A DNA stretch of 64,000 nt from Mixta hanseatica. Its GTDB lineage: Bacteria > Pseudomonadota > Gammaproteobacteria > Enterobacterales > Enterobacteriaceae. The position numbers were made by a program, and so were the translations under genes. Positions 9,821 to 19,577 of this stretch are shown piece after piece. How positions within the stretch are numbered: the first letter of the stretch is position 1; the number at the start of each line of letters is the position of its first letter. The notes beneath the pieces are model-generated. The model saw nothing but the letters and a program-made list of their open reading frames with translations. It was not told the DNA's origin and searched no databases. Where the stretch lies: the NCBI RefSeq assembly GCF_023517775.1, contig NZ_CP082904.1:3534001-3598000 (forward strand). The letters are read 5' to 3'.

Positions 9821-9836
9821 TGTGACATAAGTCACC
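9821..9836. promoter_or_regulatory. Candidate CRP site between serA and rpiA
   Basis: TGTGA-CATAAG-TCACC matches nine of ten core positions of the CRP consensus TGTGA-N6-TCACA. It lies 197 bp upstream of serA in the serA-rpiA gap. E. coli serA has a CRP-activated upstream promoter, so the position is plausible. No binding data are implied. Confidence 0.55.
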
Positions 9837-9906
9837 AAATTAAGCCTTCTGCAGAAAAGATGTTTTTTAACAAGAAATAACCGGCGCGGCGCGCGCGCCA
9901 GCCAGA

Positions 9907-10566
9907 TCATTTGGTGATAGTTTTTACGCCGTCAGGGCCGCCAATCAGCGCAATGTCAGCCCTGCGGGCGGCAAAAAGACCTACCGTTACCACGCCAGGC
10001 AACGCATTAATGGCGCGTTCCAGCTCAGCCGGGTTAACGATACTCAGATTATGCACGTCGAGAATAATGTTGCCGTTATCGGTGACCACATGCTGACGAT
10101 ACTCCGGCAGGCCGCCCAGCTTCACCAGCTCGCGCGCGATATAAGAGCGCGCCATCGGAATCACTTCCACCGGCAGCGGAAAGCCGCCGAGAACATCTAC
10201 CTGCTTGGAGGCGTCAGCGATACAAATAAACTTATCCGCTACCGCCGCAATGATTTTCTCGCGCGTCAGCGCCGCGCCGCCGCCCTTGATCATTTGCATT
10301 TGCGGGTTGATCTCATCGGCGCCGTCAACGTACACCGCCAGAGAATCTACCTCGTTAAGATCGAATACCGGAATACCCAAACTTTTTAACTTCAGCGTAG
10401 AGGCATCCGAGCTGGAAACAGCGCCCTCGATTTGATGCTTAATCGAGCCGAGCGCATCGATAAAGTGGGCGGCGGTCGATCCGGTGCCGACGCCGACAAT
10501 CGTCCCTGGCGTGACATAATCCAGCGCGGCCCAGCCTACTGCTTTTTTCAGTTCATCCTGCGTCAT
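9907..10566 (-). CDS. rpiA: Ribose-5-phosphate isomerase A
   Basis: RpiA interconverts ribose 5-phosphate and ribulose 5-phosphate in the non-oxidative pentose phosphate pathway. The 219-residue length equals E. coli. It has the phosphate loop [17 protein letters not shown], the conserved DGADEINPQ block, and [11 protein letters not shown] carrying the lysine and catalytic glutamate. Its product joins the transketolase encoded at 19578-21569. It is divergent from argP. Confidence 0.97.
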   Translation of the reverse strand: MTQDELKKAVGWAALDYVTPGTIVGVGTGSTAAHFIDALGSIKHQIEGAVSSSDASTLKLKSLGIPVFDLNEVDSLAVYVDGADEINPQMQMIKGGGAALTREKIIAAVADKFICIADASKQVDVLGGFPLPVEVIPMARSYIARELVKLGGLPEYRQHVVTDNGNIILDVHNLSIVNPAELERAINALPGVVTVGLFAARRADIALIGGPDGVKTITK

Positions 10567-10755
10567 GGTATGTTTAAAACCTATGCTAATGGTGTGCGCG
10601 TAGTATAAAACAAGCTCTGGCTAAAATGCGTATTGGATGCGCGGCGTTTTGTCGCTTTGCAAAGCAGTGCACAAACTGCTGTCGCTATCCGCCACGGCAA
10701 GATCCTAATTTTATGGCATAGTGTCCCGGCATTCCTGAAGGAGAACAGAATAACA

Positions 10756-11667
10756 ATGAAAAGACCCGACTATCGAACGCTTCAGGCTCTGGACGCTGTG
10801 ATTCGCGAGCGTGGCTTTGAGCGCGCGGCGCAAAAGCTCTGCATTACCCAGTCGGCGGTCTCGCAGCGTATTAAGCAGTTGGAAAATATGTTCGGCCAAC
10901 CGTTGCTGGTGCGCACTATTCCGCCCCGCCCGACCGAGCAAGGACAAAAGCTGCTGGCCCTGCTGCATCAGGTAGAGCTACTGGAGGATGAGTGGCTGGG
11001 CGATGAAAACGGCGGCACCACGCCCCTGCTGCTGTCGCTGGCGGTAAACGCCGACAGTTTGGCGACCTGGCTGCTGCCCGCGCTAAAAGAGGTGTTGACC
11101 GATTCGCCGGTACGCCTGAATTTACAGGTGGAAGATGAAACCCGCACCCAGGAGCGCTTACGTCGCGGTGAGGTAGTGGGCGCCGTGAGTATTCAGCCGC
11201 AGCCGCTGCCCAGCTGTTTGGTAGATCGGCTTGGCGCGCTGGATTACCTGTTTGTTGGCTCGCCTGAGTTTGCCGCACGCTATTTTCCTAACGGCGTAAC
11301 GCGTTCGGCGCTGCTGAAAGCGCCAGCGGTGGCGTTTGATCATCTTGATGATATGCATCAGGCTTTTTTACAGCAGAACTTCGACCTGTCGCCCGGTAGC
11401 GTTCCCTGCCATATCGTTAACTCGTCTGAGGCGTTTGTGCAGCTGGCGCGCCAGGGTTCGACCTGCTGTATGATCCCGCATCTGCAAATCGAAAGAGAGC
11501 TGACCAGCGGCGAGCTTATCGATCTGACGCCCGGTCTTTACCAACGCCGGATGCTTTACTGGCACCGCTTTGCGCCGGAAAGCCGCCTGATGCGCAAAGT
11601 TACCGATGCGCTGCTGGCGCACGGTCATCGCGTGCTGCGTCAGGAAGAGGAAGCGCTTAGCGGTTAG
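10756..11667 (+). CDS. argP: LysR-type regulator ArgP (IciA)
   Basis: ArgP activates argO and other genes according to arginine and lysine levels. The 303-residue protein has an N-terminal winged helix ([19 protein letters not shown]; then [16 protein letters not shown]) and a LysR effector domain. I start at MKRPDYRTL, as in E. coli (297 residues), because AAGGAG lies upstream at 10738-10743; the 41 upstream codons are unlikely to be coding. Its target argO lies close by on the opposite strand, separated by yggE. The C-terminus is a few residues longer than in E. coli. Confidence 0.95.
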   Translation: MKRPDYRTLQALDAVIRERGFERAAQKLCITQSAVSQRIKQLENMFGQPLLVRTIPPRPTEQGQKLLALLHQVELLEDEWLGDENGGTTPLLLSLAVNADSLATWLLPALKEVLTDSPVRLNLQVEDETRTQERLRRGEVVGAVSIQPQPLPSCLVDRLGALDYLFVGSPEFAARYFPNGVTRSALLKAPAVAFDHLDDMHQAFLQQNFDLSPGSVPCHIVNSSEAFVQLARQGSTCCMIPHLQIERELTSGELIDLTPGLYQRRMLYWHRFAPESRLMRKVTDALLAHGHRVLRQEEEALSG

Positions 11668-11699
11668 GGCACGGTGAAAGTCATGTTTGCCTGCGCATT

Positions 11700-11897
11700 A
11701 ACAACGTGCCTGCGTTGTTGCAGATGCTTTAACACCCAAAGCCTAAGGCGCGGGGAGTGCAGGCAGAAGAGTAAAGCATCCCGCGCCATGGACGGCGCGG
11801 GCCGAGCTGTCAGGGATGACGTTTTTTGCGTCTTTACGATCGGCCTGCACTTCCCGTGCAGGCACCCTGCTCCCGCAACCTAAGGCGTGTGGAGTAC
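11700..11897. repeat. Composite palindromic intergenic sequence downstream of argP
   Basis: The argP-yggE gap holds three hairpins: AACAACG/CGTTGTT (11700-11719), CCGCGCC/GGCGCGG (11781-11800) and GCCTGCAC/GTGCAGGC (11843-11863). The last two lie between two copies of a 19-bp direct repeat that begins CCTAAGGCG (11742-11760 and 11879-11897; 16 of 19 identical). None of the hairpins has a clean U-tail. It looks like a mobile or amplified intergenic repeat, but I see no second copy in the window and cannot name the family. Confidence 0.5.
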
Positions 11898-11933
11898 GTT
11901 AGGCTATTCAGGTGGCATCTCTGCCGGGTGCAA

Positions 11934-12656
11934 CTAGTTGCGCTGTAGCTCAAACACCACATCGACCTGATCGTCAAAATGTATGCTCTGCTGCTCATAG
12001 GTTTGCTCAGCGGAGGTCATGGGCGCGGCGTCGGCGGCTTTATACATGCGCGCCATCGGCATCGGCTGATAGTTGGCTACGTGATAGCGCACGCTGTAAA
12101 CCTGTCCCAGCTTGGCGTTAAATCCTTTTGCCAGCGCCGCCGCCTGCTGTGTGGCGTTTTCAATCGCCGCCTGACGCGCCTTCGCTTTATAATCATCCGG
12201 ATTCGCTACGCCCAATTCTACCGAACGGATCTCATTCAGCCCCGACTTCAGCGCGCCATCCAATAAATCGTTCAGCTTATCCAGCTGGCGCAACGTTACC
12301 TGTACCTGGCGCACCGCACGGTAACCTTTCAGCACCGACTTGCCCTCTTTGGTATAGTCATACTCCGGCTGGGTACGCAGGTTCGCCGCATCAATATCTT
12401 TTTTCTCGATACCGTTTTTACTCAACAGATCGAAATATTGCGCCACGCGATCGTCCGCCTGTTTTTTCGCTTCCGCGGCATCCTTTGAAGAAACATTGAC
12501 TTCTATCGCCAGCGTGGCGATATCAGGGCGCGCATCCACGCTCGCCTGTCCTGAGGTGACAATATGCGGCCCGTTGGGCAGCTCATCCGCCTGGGCGATC
12601 AATGGCGCGGTGCTTAATCCCATCGTTGCGGCCAGAGCCAGTGCTTTCAGTTTCAC
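11934..12656 (-). CDS. yggE: Periplasmic SIMPL-domain protein YggE
   Basis: This 240-residue exported protein of the SIMPL (DUF541) family is linked in E. coli to oxidative-stress tolerance; its mechanism is unknown. A signal peptide (MKLKALALAATMGLST to IAQA) precedes the mature DELPNGPHIVTSG. The domain continues through VSSKDAAEAKKQADDRV and VKGYRAV-like segments to a C-terminal QIHFDDQVDVVFELQ-like end. The start is a GTG at 12656, chosen because AAGGAGG lies 9 nt upstream and the protein then aligns with E. coli YggE; longer ATG starts would bury the signal peptide. Confidence 0.92.
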   Translation of the reverse strand: MKLKALALAATMGLSTAPLIAQADELPNGPHIVTSGQASVDARPDIATLAIEVNVSSKDAAEAKKQADDRVAQYFDLLSKNGIEKKDIDAANLRTQPEYDYTKEGKSVLKGYRAVRQVQVTLRQLDKLNDLLDGALKSGLNEIRSVELGVANPDDYKAKARQAAIENATQQAAALAKGFNAKLGQVYSVRYHVANYQPMPMARMYKAADAAPMTSAEQTYEQQSIHFDDQVDVVFELQRN

Positions 12657-12835
12657 GAAAGGTCCTCCTTGAAGACAAAACAAATTAACGGGGCGCCGTA
12701 TTGGCAGTTGCCATGACGGCCACGCAAGCCTGCCATAAGCCAGCCGTGGGCGACATGCGTGTTCCTCTGAGTTTTTATTGTGGCAAAAGTTTCTTTTTTT
12801 GCCGCCCCGCCGCACTTAATGCTGTCGGCCGCGCC

Positions 12836-13456
12836 TTAAAAGCCCGCCAGCCCCTGCCAGGCCAGTTTTAACGCAATAAACCACATCACTACGCCGACGA
12901 ATAAATTAATGATGCGTTGCGCGCCCACCGTGTTCAGACGCGGCGACAGCCAGGCCGCCAGCAGCGCCAGGCTAAAGAACCAGATAAAAGAGGCGCTGGC
13001 GGTGCCCAACGCAAACCAGCGGCGCGCCTCGGCCGGCAATTGACCGCCCAGGCTCCCCAGCACGACAAAGGTATCCAGATAGACGTGTGGGTTTAACCAG
13101 GTGACCGCCACCAGCGTAGCGATAATGCGCCAGCGGCTCTGCTGCTTTAGCTGCGTGCTGGCCAGGGAGATATCAACGCTCAGCGCCGTACGCAACGCGC
13201 TCCACCCATACCACAACAGAAACGCGACGCCGCCCCAGGTCACCAGGTTCAGCAGCAGCGGCGATTGATTCAGCAGCGCGCTGCCGCCGAAAACGCCGGC
13301 GGAAATCAGAATAATATCGCTTAGCGTGCAGAGAGCGGCGGTCATCAAATGGTATTGCTGACGGATACCCTGGTTAAGCACGAACGCGTTTTGCGGCCCC
13401 AGCGGCAGAATAAGGGCTACGCCCAGAGCAAGCCCCTGAAAATATACGGATAGCAT
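12836..13456 (-). CDS. argO: Arginine exporter ArgO
   Basis: ArgO is an inner-membrane LysE-family exporter of arginine and canavanine. The 206-residue protein has about six hydrophobic segments and the LysE-type N-terminus [21 protein letters not shown], then [18 protein letters not shown] and the [10 protein letters not shown] signature. It is the known target of ArgP, encoded about 1.2 kb to its left on the opposite strand. It is downstream of mscS but separated from it by a strong hairpin, so it probably has its own promoter. Confidence 0.95.
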   Translation of the reverse strand: MLSVYFQGLALGVALILPLGPQNAFVLNQGIRQQYHLMTAALCTLSDIILISAGVFGGSALLNQSPLLLNLVTWGGVAFLLWYGWSALRTALSVDISLASTQLKQQSRWRIIATLVAVTWLNPHVYLDTFVVLGSLGGQLPAEARRWFALGTASASFIWFFSLALLAAWLSPRLNTVGAQRIINLFVGVVMWFIALKLAWQGLAGF

Positions 13457-13545
13457 AAATTCCTTCCCGATAATGATAATGGCGGGCAGTGTATAGCGCG
13501 CAAGGCAGAGGGTGAAATGGAAAGAATTAATGGAATATCAGCAGG

Positions 13546-13588
13546 GCTAATAACAGCAGCGGGCGAGGTTTAACCTCGCCCGCTGCTG
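13546..13588 (-). terminator. Probable terminator after mscS
   Basis: A perfect 15-bp inverted repeat (CAGCAGCGGGCGAGG, 13554-13568, with its complement 13574-13588) around a 5-nt loop lies 42 bp past the mscS stop. Read leftward it is followed by TTATTAG, a modest U-rich tail. It separates mscS from argO. Confidence 0.6.
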
Positions 13589-13630
13589 ACTTTGCTTTGC
13601 CAATGCTGGCTAAGCCCAGGTCATTGCTGA

Positions 13631-14518
13631 TCAGACGTTGGCCGTTTCAGCTTTGGCTTTTTCCTCGTCAGAAGATTTTACCTGATGCAAGTGAACATCC
13701 ATCTGCGGATATGGGATGCCGATGCCGTGCGCATCCAGCGTACGCTTAAAGTTTTTCATCAGATCCCAGTAAACATCCTGCAGATCGCTGCTATTGCTCC
13801 AGCAGCGCACCACGAAATTCAGCGAGGAGGCCGCCAGTTCATTCAATCCAATCTGCACGCCTTTATCCTGCAGTACGCGCGGATCGGCATCCACCACTTC
13901 ACGCAGCAGCGAAATGACCTGATCGACATCAGCGTCGTAGGCGACGCCAATAATAAATTCATTACGGCGCACCGGCTCGCGTGAGAAGTTAATGATATTG
14001 CCGGCAATGATTTTACCGTTCGGCACCACGACGATTTTGCCGTCGCCGGTACGCAGCGTGGTAGAGAAAATCTGCACGTGCAGCACGGTACCCATCACGC
14101 CGCCCAGATCGACAAACTCACCGGTACGGAACGGACGGAACGTCACCAGCAGTACGCCCGCAGCCAGGTTAGAGAGTGAGCCTTGCAACGCGAGGCCTAC
14201 CGCCAAACCTGCCGCACCCAATACGGCGATAACCGAAGCCGTTTGTACACCGACGCGTCCCAGCGCGGCGATCAGGGTAAAGGCAATAATGCCGTAACGC
14301 ACCAGCGCTGACAGAAAATCCGCCACGGTGGCATCAATATGCCGCGCAACCAGTAGACGGTTGATGCCGTTTGAAATGATGCGCGCAATGATCATCCCGA
14401 CAATAAGGATGGCAAAGGCCGCCACGATATTAACCGCATAACCGATCAGCAACGCCTGATTATGGACCAGCCAGCCGCCTGCGCTGCTTATCCCGTGTAC
14501 CACATTTAAATCTTCCAT
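13631..14518 (-). CDS. mscS: Small-conductance mechanosensitive channel MscS
   Basis: MscS is a homoheptameric inner-membrane channel that opens under membrane tension to release osmolytes. The 295-residue protein has three N-terminal transmembrane helices; TM3 shows the pore signature [24 protein letters not shown]. The cytoplasmic vestibule begins at [14 protein letters not shown] and contains [18 protein letters not shown]. It is 9 residues longer than E. coli MscS, at the C-terminus. It lies downstream of fbaA, behind a terminator. Confidence 0.97.
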   Translation of the reverse strand: MEDLNVVHGISSAGGWLVHNQALLIGYAVNIVAAFAILIVGMIIARIISNGINRLLVARHIDATVADFLSALVRYGIIAFTLIAALGRVGVQTASVIAVLGAAGLAVGLALQGSLSNLAAGVLLVTFRPFRTGEFVDLGGVMGTVLHVQIFSTTLRTGDGKIVVVPNGKIIAGNIINFSREPVRRNEFIIGVAYDADVDQVISLLREVVDADPRVLQDKGVQIGLNELAASSLNFVVRCWSNSSDLQDVYWDLMKNFKRTLDAHGIGIPYPQMDVHLHQVKSSDEEKAKAETANV

Positions 14519-14660
14519 CTATCCACCCTGTTATCTTTCCTCAAAAAAAATCGTCAAAACTATCGCTAAGCGCTGATGCGCCCTCCACCAAGGGTAAACA
14601 ATAACAATCCGCTTCGCCAAATAAGTGACGATAAAGGTTACACTTTTGCACCAAAACGCC

Positions 14661-14687
14661 ATAAAAAAAGGCCCCGTAGGGCCTTTT
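14661..14687 (-). terminator. Rho-independent terminator after fbaA
   Basis: GGCCC (14670-14674) and GGGCC (14679-14683), extended by four A-T pairs, form a hairpin with a CGTA loop. Read leftward it ends in TTTTTTTAT. It closes the leftward epd-pgk-fbaA transcript. Confidence 0.85.
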
Positions 14688-14702
14688 ATCACCAATACGC
14701 GA

Positions 14703-15782
14703 TTACAGCGTGTTGATGTTGTTCAGCTCTTTAAACGCCTGCTCTAAACGCACAACCATGGAAGCCTGTGCAGCACGCAGCCAAACGCGTGGATCGTAGA
14801 ATTTCTTGTTCGGCTTATCGTCGCCTTCCGGGTTACCCAGCTGCGCCTGCAGATAGCCTTCGTTCTTTTTGTAGTACTGCAGAATACCGTCCCAGGTCGC
14901 CCATTGGGTGTCGGTATCGATATTCATTTTGATTACGCCGTAATCGATAGATTCTTTGATCTCTTCAGCAGAAGAACCAGAACCGCCGTGGAACACAAAG
15001 TTCAGCGCATTGTGCGGCAGGTTATGTTTCTGGCACACATATTCCTGAGAGTTTTTCAGGATTTTCGGCGTCAGAACCACGTTACCCGGCTTGTAAACGC
15101 CGTGTACGTTACCGAAGGAAGCGGCGATGGTGAAACGATGGCTCACTTCGCTCAGCTTGGTGTACGCGTAATCCACGTCTTCCGGCTGGGTGTACAGCGC
15201 GGAGCTGTCGAGATGGGAATTATCTACGCCATCTTCTTCACCACCGGTTACGCCCAGTTCGATCTCCAGCGTCATATCCATTTTCGCCATACGCGCCAGA
15301 TACTTGCTGCAGATTTCGATGTTTTCTTCCAGCGTCTCTTCAGAGAGGTCGATCATATGGGAAGAGAACAGCGGTTTACCGGTCTGAGCGAAATGTTTTT
15401 CACCCGCGTCCAGCAGACCGTCGATCCACGGCAGCAGTTTCTTCGCGCAGTGGTCGGTATGCAGAATCACCGGCACGCCATATTTTTCCGCCATCAGATG
15501 CACATGATGGGCACCAGCGATCGCACCGGCGATAGCGGCAGCCTGCGGCTCGTCAGATTTAAAGCCTTTACCTGCGATAAAGGCTGCACCGCCGTTAGAG
15601 AACTGTACGATAACCGGCGCTTTAACTTTAGACGCGGCTTCCAGTACGGCGTTGATAGAGTCGGTGCCTACGCAGTTAACTGCTGGCAGGGCGAATTTGT
15701 TCTCTTTCGCTACCTGAAATACTTTCTGTACGTCATCACCGGTGACAACGCCTGGTTTTACGAAATCAAAAATTTTAGACAT
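14703..15782 (-). CDS. fbaA: Class II fructose-bisphosphate aldolase
   Basis: This zinc-dependent aldolase splits fructose 1,6-bisphosphate into dihydroxyacetone phosphate and glyceraldehyde 3-phosphate. At 359 residues it equals E. coli FbaA. Metal and active-site motifs visible are ILHTDHCAKKLLPW (zinc His and catalytic Asp), SFGNVHGVYKPGNV (zinc His), FVFHGGSGSS (zinc His) and INTDTQ-like VIKMNIDTDTQWA. It follows pgk in the classical epd-pgk-fbaA cluster. Confidence 0.98.
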   Translation of the reverse strand: MSKIFDFVKPGVVTGDDVQKVFQVAKENKFALPAVNCVGTDSINAVLEAASKVKAPVIVQFSNGGAAFIAGKGFKSDEPQAAAIAGAIAGAHHVHLMAEKYGVPVILHTDHCAKKLLPWIDGLLDAGEKHFAQTGKPLFSSHMIDLSEETLEENIEICSKYLARMAKMDMTLEIELGVTGGEEDGVDNSHLDSSALYTQPEDVDYAYTKLSEVSHRFTIAASFGNVHGVYKPGNVVLTPKILKNSQEYVCQKHNLPHNALNFVFHGGSGSSAEEIKESIDYGVIKMNIDTDTQWATWDGILQYYKKNEGYLQAQLGNPEGDDKPNKKFYDPRVWLRAAQASMVVRLEQAFKELNNINTL

Positions 15783-15852
15783 CTGTTTTGTCCTGTTTCG
15801 TCGGCCGTGTTACGGATTCACGCCCATTTAAGTAAGCTGGGCAATACGTTCT

Positions 15853-15873
15853 GGCAGAGCGTGACGCCCTGCC
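15853..15873. repeat. Hairpin in the pgk-fbaA gap
   Basis: GGCAGAGCG (15853-15861) and CGCCCTGCC (15865-15873) can pair with one mismatch, 8 bp after the pgk stop. No U-run follows. It is likely an RNA-processing or stabilising element within the glycolytic transcript. Confidence 0.4.
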
Positions 15874-15880
15874 CTAAAAG

Positions 15881-17044
15881 TTACTGTTTAGCACGCTCTT
15901 CGAGCATAGCGACCGCTGGCAGTTTTTTGCCTTCCACGAACTCAAGGAACGCGCCGCCGCCGGTAGAGATATAAGAAATTTTATCTTCGATGCCAAACAG
16001 ATCGATTGCCGCCAGCGTATCGCCGCCGCCAGCAACAGAGAACGCTTCGCTGTCAGCGATCGCGTTAGCGATGATTTCGGTGCCTTTACGGAAGTTCGGG
16101 AATTCGAACACGCCTACCGGGCCGTTCCACAGGATGGTTTTCGCCTCTTTCAGCACTTTCGCCAGCGCCTGCGCCGTTTCATCGCCGAAGTCCATAATCT
16201 CTTCGTTGTCGGCGATCTCGGTAACTTTTTTCACCGTAGCCGGTGCAGTTTCAGAGAATTCCGTACCTACGCGCGAGTCGGTCGGCACCGGAATGCCATA
16301 CTGATCGCGCAGGCCTTTCGCGGCTTCAACGAAATCTGGCTCATACAGCGATTTACCCACGTTGTTGTCGATCGCCACGAAGGTGTTGGCGATGCCGCCG
16401 CCGACGATCACGGTGTCAGCGATTTTAACCAGTGAGTTCAGCACGTCGAACTTGGTAGACACTTTAGAACCGCCTACCACCGCCACCAGCGGGCGGGCCG
16501 GGTTGTTCATTACTTTGCCCAGCGCTTCCAGCTCGGCGGAAAGCAGCGGACCGGCACAGGCGATCGGCGCGAATTTGCCTACGCCATGTGTGGAAGCCTG
16601 TGCGCGGTGCGCGGTGCCGAATGCATCCATAACGAACACGTCGCACAGAGCGGCATATTTTTTCGAGAGGGTTTCGTCGTCTTTCTTCTCGCCTTTATTG
16701 AAACGCACGTTTTCCAACACTACCAGCTCGCCCGCGCCGACTTCTACGCCGTCAAGGTAATCTTTCGCCAGGGTCACGTTGGTACCGCTCAGTTTCTCTT
16801 TCAGGTAGTTAACTACCGGCAGCAGAGAGAACTCTTCGTTATATTCGCCTTCGGTCGGACGTCCCAGATGGGAAGTCACCATTACTTTCGCGCCCTGTTT
16901 CAGAGCAGCTTCGATAGTCGGCAGCGAAGCGCGAATACGCGCATCTGACGTCACTTTCCCTTCTTTAACCGGCACGTTAAGATCGGCACGGATCAGAACG
17001 CGTTTACCAGCAAGATCCAGATCGGTCATCTTAATTACAGACAT
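15881..17044 (-). CDS. pgk: Phosphoglycerate kinase
   Basis: Pgk transfers phosphate from 1,3-bisphosphoglycerate to ADP. The 387-residue monomer has the two-lobe PGK fold. The N-lobe shows [16 protein letters not shown] and [17 protein letters not shown]; the hinge region [14 protein letters not shown] and the C-terminal nucleotide loop [13 protein letters not shown] plus [15 protein letters not shown] are intact. Length equals E. coli Pgk. It lies between epd and fbaA on the same strand. Confidence 0.98.
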   Translation of the reverse strand: MSVIKMTDLDLAGKRVLIRADLNVPVKEGKVTSDARIRASLPTIEAALKQGAKVMVTSHLGRPTEGEYNEEFSLLPVVNYLKEKLSGTNVTLAKDYLDGVEVGAGELVVLENVRFNKGEKKDDETLSKKYAALCDVFVMDAFGTAHRAQASTHGVGKFAPIACAGPLLSAELEALGKVMNNPARPLVAVVGGSKVSTKFDVLNSLVKIADTVIVGGGIANTFVAIDNNVGKSLYEPDFVEAAKGLRDQYGIPVPTDSRVGTEFSETAPATVKKVTEIADNEEIMDFGDETAQALAKVLKEAKTILWNGPVGVFEFPNFRKGTEIIANAIADSEAFSVAGGGDTLAAIDLFGIEDKISYISTGGGAFLEFVEGKKLPAVAMLEERAKQ

Positions 17045-17094
17045 GGTGAACCCTCTCGTTGATTCTCATAAGTTTTGTCAGACGCATCCGCGTC

Positions 17095-18114
17095 TTACCT
17101 GAAACCACTTGCGGCCATGGCTAACGTGGTGTCGAGCATCCGGTTAGCAAAGCCCCATTCATTGTCACACCAGACTAATGTCTTAACCAGGTGGTGACCG
17201 CTGACCCGCGTTTGCGTGCCGTCCACTATGGCACTGTGCGGATCGTGATTAAAATCGATCGAGACTAACGGCATTTCCGTATAGTCAACTATACCACTAA
17301 AAGACCCCGCTGAGGCATTTTGCAGCACGGCGTTTACCTCGCAGGCCGTGACTGCGGCGCGTACGCTGACGCTCAGATCCATCGCGGTAACGTTGATCGT
17401 CGGCACCCGCACGGCGATCGCTTCGAAGCGATCGTGGAACTGCGGCAGGATGCGCCCGATACCCGCAGCAAGCCGCGTATCAACGGGAATGATCGACTGG
17501 CTGGCGGCTCGCGTACGGCGCAGATCGCTGTGATAGGCATCGATCACCTGCTGATCGTGCATCGCGGAATGGATAGTGGTTATGGCACCGGATTCGATGC
17601 CGAAAGCGTCGTCCAACAGCTTAATAATCGGAATAATACAGTTAGTGGTGCACGAGGCGTTGGAGATAATGCGGTCGGTGGGTTTAAGCGCCTGCTCATT
17701 TACGCCGAAGACCACCGTGGCGTCCAGATCGTTACCGCCGGGATGGGAAAACAGTACTTTCTTCGCGCCAGCCCGCAGATGAGCTTCGCCATCCGCGCGG
17801 CTGCCCCAAATCCCGGTACAGTCCAGCACCACGTCAACGTTTAGTTCACGCCAAGGCAGATCGGCGATATGCGCCTGATGCAGCAGACGAATAGTATCTT
17901 CGCCCACCCACAGCAGATCGCGCTCCTGACGCACTTCCCAGGCGAAGCGGCCATGGCTGGTATCATATTTCAGCAGATGCGCCATACCGGCGGATTCCGC
18001 CAGCTCATTAATAGCGACAACGCTAATTTCTGCCCGACGGCCGGTTTCGTACAGCGCACGTAATACGCTGCGTCCAATACGGCCAAAGCCATTAATCGCT
18101 ACGCGAAGGGTCAT
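17095..18114 (-). CDS. epd: Erythrose-4-phosphate dehydrogenase
   Basis: Epd oxidises erythrose 4-phosphate to 4-phosphoerythronate for the pyridoxal-phosphate pathway. It is a GAPDH homologue; assignment to Epd rather than GapA rests on the operon position and on the 339-residue length, both as in E. coli. It has the Rossmann start [17 protein letters not shown], the catalytic Cys in [11 protein letters not shown] and the His in [13 protein letters not shown]. It is the first gene of epd-pgk-fbaA, with Cra and CRP sites upstream. Confidence 0.95.
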   Translation of the reverse strand: MTLRVAINGFGRIGRSVLRALYETGRRAEISVVAINELAESAGMAHLLKYDTSHGRFAWEVRQERDLLWVGEDTIRLLHQAHIADLPWRELNVDVVLDCTGIWGSRADGEAHLRAGAKKVLFSHPGGNDLDATVVFGVNEQALKPTDRIISNASCTTNCIIPIIKLLDDAFGIESGAITTIHSAMHDQQVIDAYHSDLRRTRAASQSIIPVDTRLAAGIGRILPQFHDRFEAIAVRVPTINVTAMDLSVSVRAAVTACEVNAVLQNASAGSFSGIVDYTEMPLVSIDFNHDPHSAIVDGTQTRVSGHHLVKTLVWCDNEWGFANRMLDTTLAMAASGFR

Positions 18115-18232
18115 AAATCTCCTGCGTCAGAACCTGATAAAAACGTGCCGATAGACTGAGCCAGCCGTTACGATTTGTACAGGGAAAATTCCGCCAGTGC
18201 AATCCACCGTAAAACAGGGTAACTGCCTCTAC

Positions 18233-18244
18233 TGAAACGCTTCA
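18233..18244. promoter_or_regulatory. Cra (FruR) operator upstream of epd
   Basis: TGAAACGCTTCA is close to the palindromic Cra core TGAAACGTTTCA and lies 119 bp upstream of the epd start. Cra is a known regulator of the E. coli epd-pgk promoter. It could also affect the divergent bactofilin gene. Confidence 0.7.
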
Positions 18245-18304
18245 GCGAGAATATTCGTTACCAGGAATAATTAAAATGATAGCGATCAACCCTTACAGCA
18301 AACT

Positions 18305-18320
18305 TCTGACACAGATCACA
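18305..18320. promoter_or_regulatory. CRP-like site upstream of epd
   Basis: TCTGA-CACAGA-TCACA matches nine of ten CRP core positions and lies about 190 bp upstream of epd. CRP acts on the epd-pgk operon in E. coli. The remainder of the 18115-18562 gap shows no supportable gene. Confidence 0.6.
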
Positions 18321-18562
18321 AATTTGAATAAAAGTCCTGTCGGTCCTCCCCGCTTGCGTTGATGCGCATAGTATGGTGAGGCGATGTAAGCGCGTTTTTC
18401 AACCTGTCTCGCAGGGAAAGGCATTGACCCTCTTAAGATGCGTATCGCAGGCCCGCCCTGCTGTTTTAACGCGTGAATAGGTGACCGACAGATCGGTATC
18501 AGCTTATTCATGCGCATTCATTACGGTTGCACGGCTGGTTTTTCGGGTTCGGTAAAAACGTT

Positions 18563-19282
18563 ATGAACTATAACCTGCTTTGGGGCGTTTGGTTTATCTG
18601 GGCGACGGCTTTGCTGGCTTATTTTCTTGAAGGAGAAAGCATCCGGCAGCTATTAACCCACCTGTTAAAAATAACGCCAGCGTTAATAACCACTTTCGTT
18701 ATTTTATCTTTACTTCGCCATCTGAAATCTAACAAAGGACTGACTATGTTTAAACGTAAAGAAAAAATGCCTGTCAATAATTATACTGCGGAACCGCAGG
18801 AATCCGTAACGCCACCCCAGCCTGCGCAGAATTTTAGCGAAACCGTCTCGGCGGCGATAGTAGTAGATAAAGAAGCGACCATTATTCCCTCCAGTTGTTA
18901 TATTAACGGCGAAATAAAGGCCTCCGGCGATATGAAAATTAATGGTTCTATCGATGGCACCATCACCGCAGAAAAGACCGTGTACATACTCAGCAAGGGC
19001 TCTGTGGATGGAGAGATTTATGCCGCGAAAGTGGTGGTGGATGGTAAAGTAACCGGCGTGTGCGCCAGCGCGGTAGTAGAAATTAACGCCAGCGGGTTTA
19101 TTGACGGCACCATTGAAAGCGATGATCTCTCAATCAACAAAAACGGGCGCTTCTACGGCATATCTAAACCGCTGGCGATAAAAACCAGCCCGTCGGAAAA
19201 ACCGCCTGTTAGCCATAAAGAGAATAGCGATGAAAAACTCACTATTATTCAACAGGTGCTGGATAACGTGCCGGATAAATAA
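18563..19282 (+). CDS. Membrane-anchored bactofilin (CcmA-type polymer-forming protein)
   Basis: Bactofilins polymerise into membrane-associated filaments that shape cells or place other proteins. The 239-residue product has two hydrophobic helices in the first 50 residues (MNYNLLWGVWFIWATALLAY and TPALITTFVILSLL), a basic, proline-containing linker, then a right-handed beta-helix with repeated G-x-I/V-x-G turns (CYINGEIKASGDMKINGSID; KGSVDGEIYAAKVVVDGKV). A TTG 36 bp upstream is an alternative start. An internal ATG at 18746 (MFKRKEKMPV) has AAAGGA 6 nt before it, so a soluble form lacking the helices could be made, as reported for Proteus CcmA. It occupies the epd-tktA gap, which is variable among enterobacteria. 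Confidence 0.85.
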   Translation: MNYNLLWGVWFIWATALLAYFLEGESIRQLLTHLLKITPALITTFVILSLLRHLKSNKGLTMFKRKEKMPVNNYTAEPQESVTPPQPAQNFSETVSAAIVVDKEATIIPSSCYINGEIKASGDMKINGSIDGTITAEKTVYILSKGSVDGEIYAAKVVVDGKVTGVCASAVVEINASGFIDGTIESDDLSINKNGRFYGISKPLAIKTSPSEKPPVSHKENSDEKLTIIQQVLDNVPDK

Positions 19283-19508
19283 TAATCATCGCCGTTGCAC
19301 AACAAACTCATCGTTTATTGTTTACCCTATCCCGAGACGAATTAAATAAATATCAACCTTTAACGGGAAACATTATTAACCTGACTGACAGTAAATATGT
19401 ATACAGGAACGATATTGTGGTAGCGCATTATCGATTAACTGACGCATTAATCATATGAACTAACGGGAAATGTGAATTATCAGGCGCGACGCATCGCGCA
19501 CAATAATA

Positions 19509-19574
19509 ATGGCGCGCGATTGATTAAACCGCGCGCCATAGGAAATACCGTTTCGCCCGCCTGAACGGGCGGGC
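19509..19574 (-). terminator. Tandem hairpins after tktA
   Basis: Just past the tktA stop lie GCCCGCC/GGCGGGC (19555-19574) and then ATGGCGCGCG/CGCGCGCCAT (19509-19539), the second followed leftward by ATTATTATTG. Together they probably end the tktA transcript. The rest of the 19283-19508 gap shows no gene. Confidence 0.5.
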
Positions 19575-19577
19575 CTT

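Noticed and set aside
18527..18562. TTG start giving a 251-residue bactofilin
   Set aside because: TTG is rare and no Shine-Dalgarno precedes it; ATG 18563 begins exactly at the first hydrophobic helix. It remains possible.
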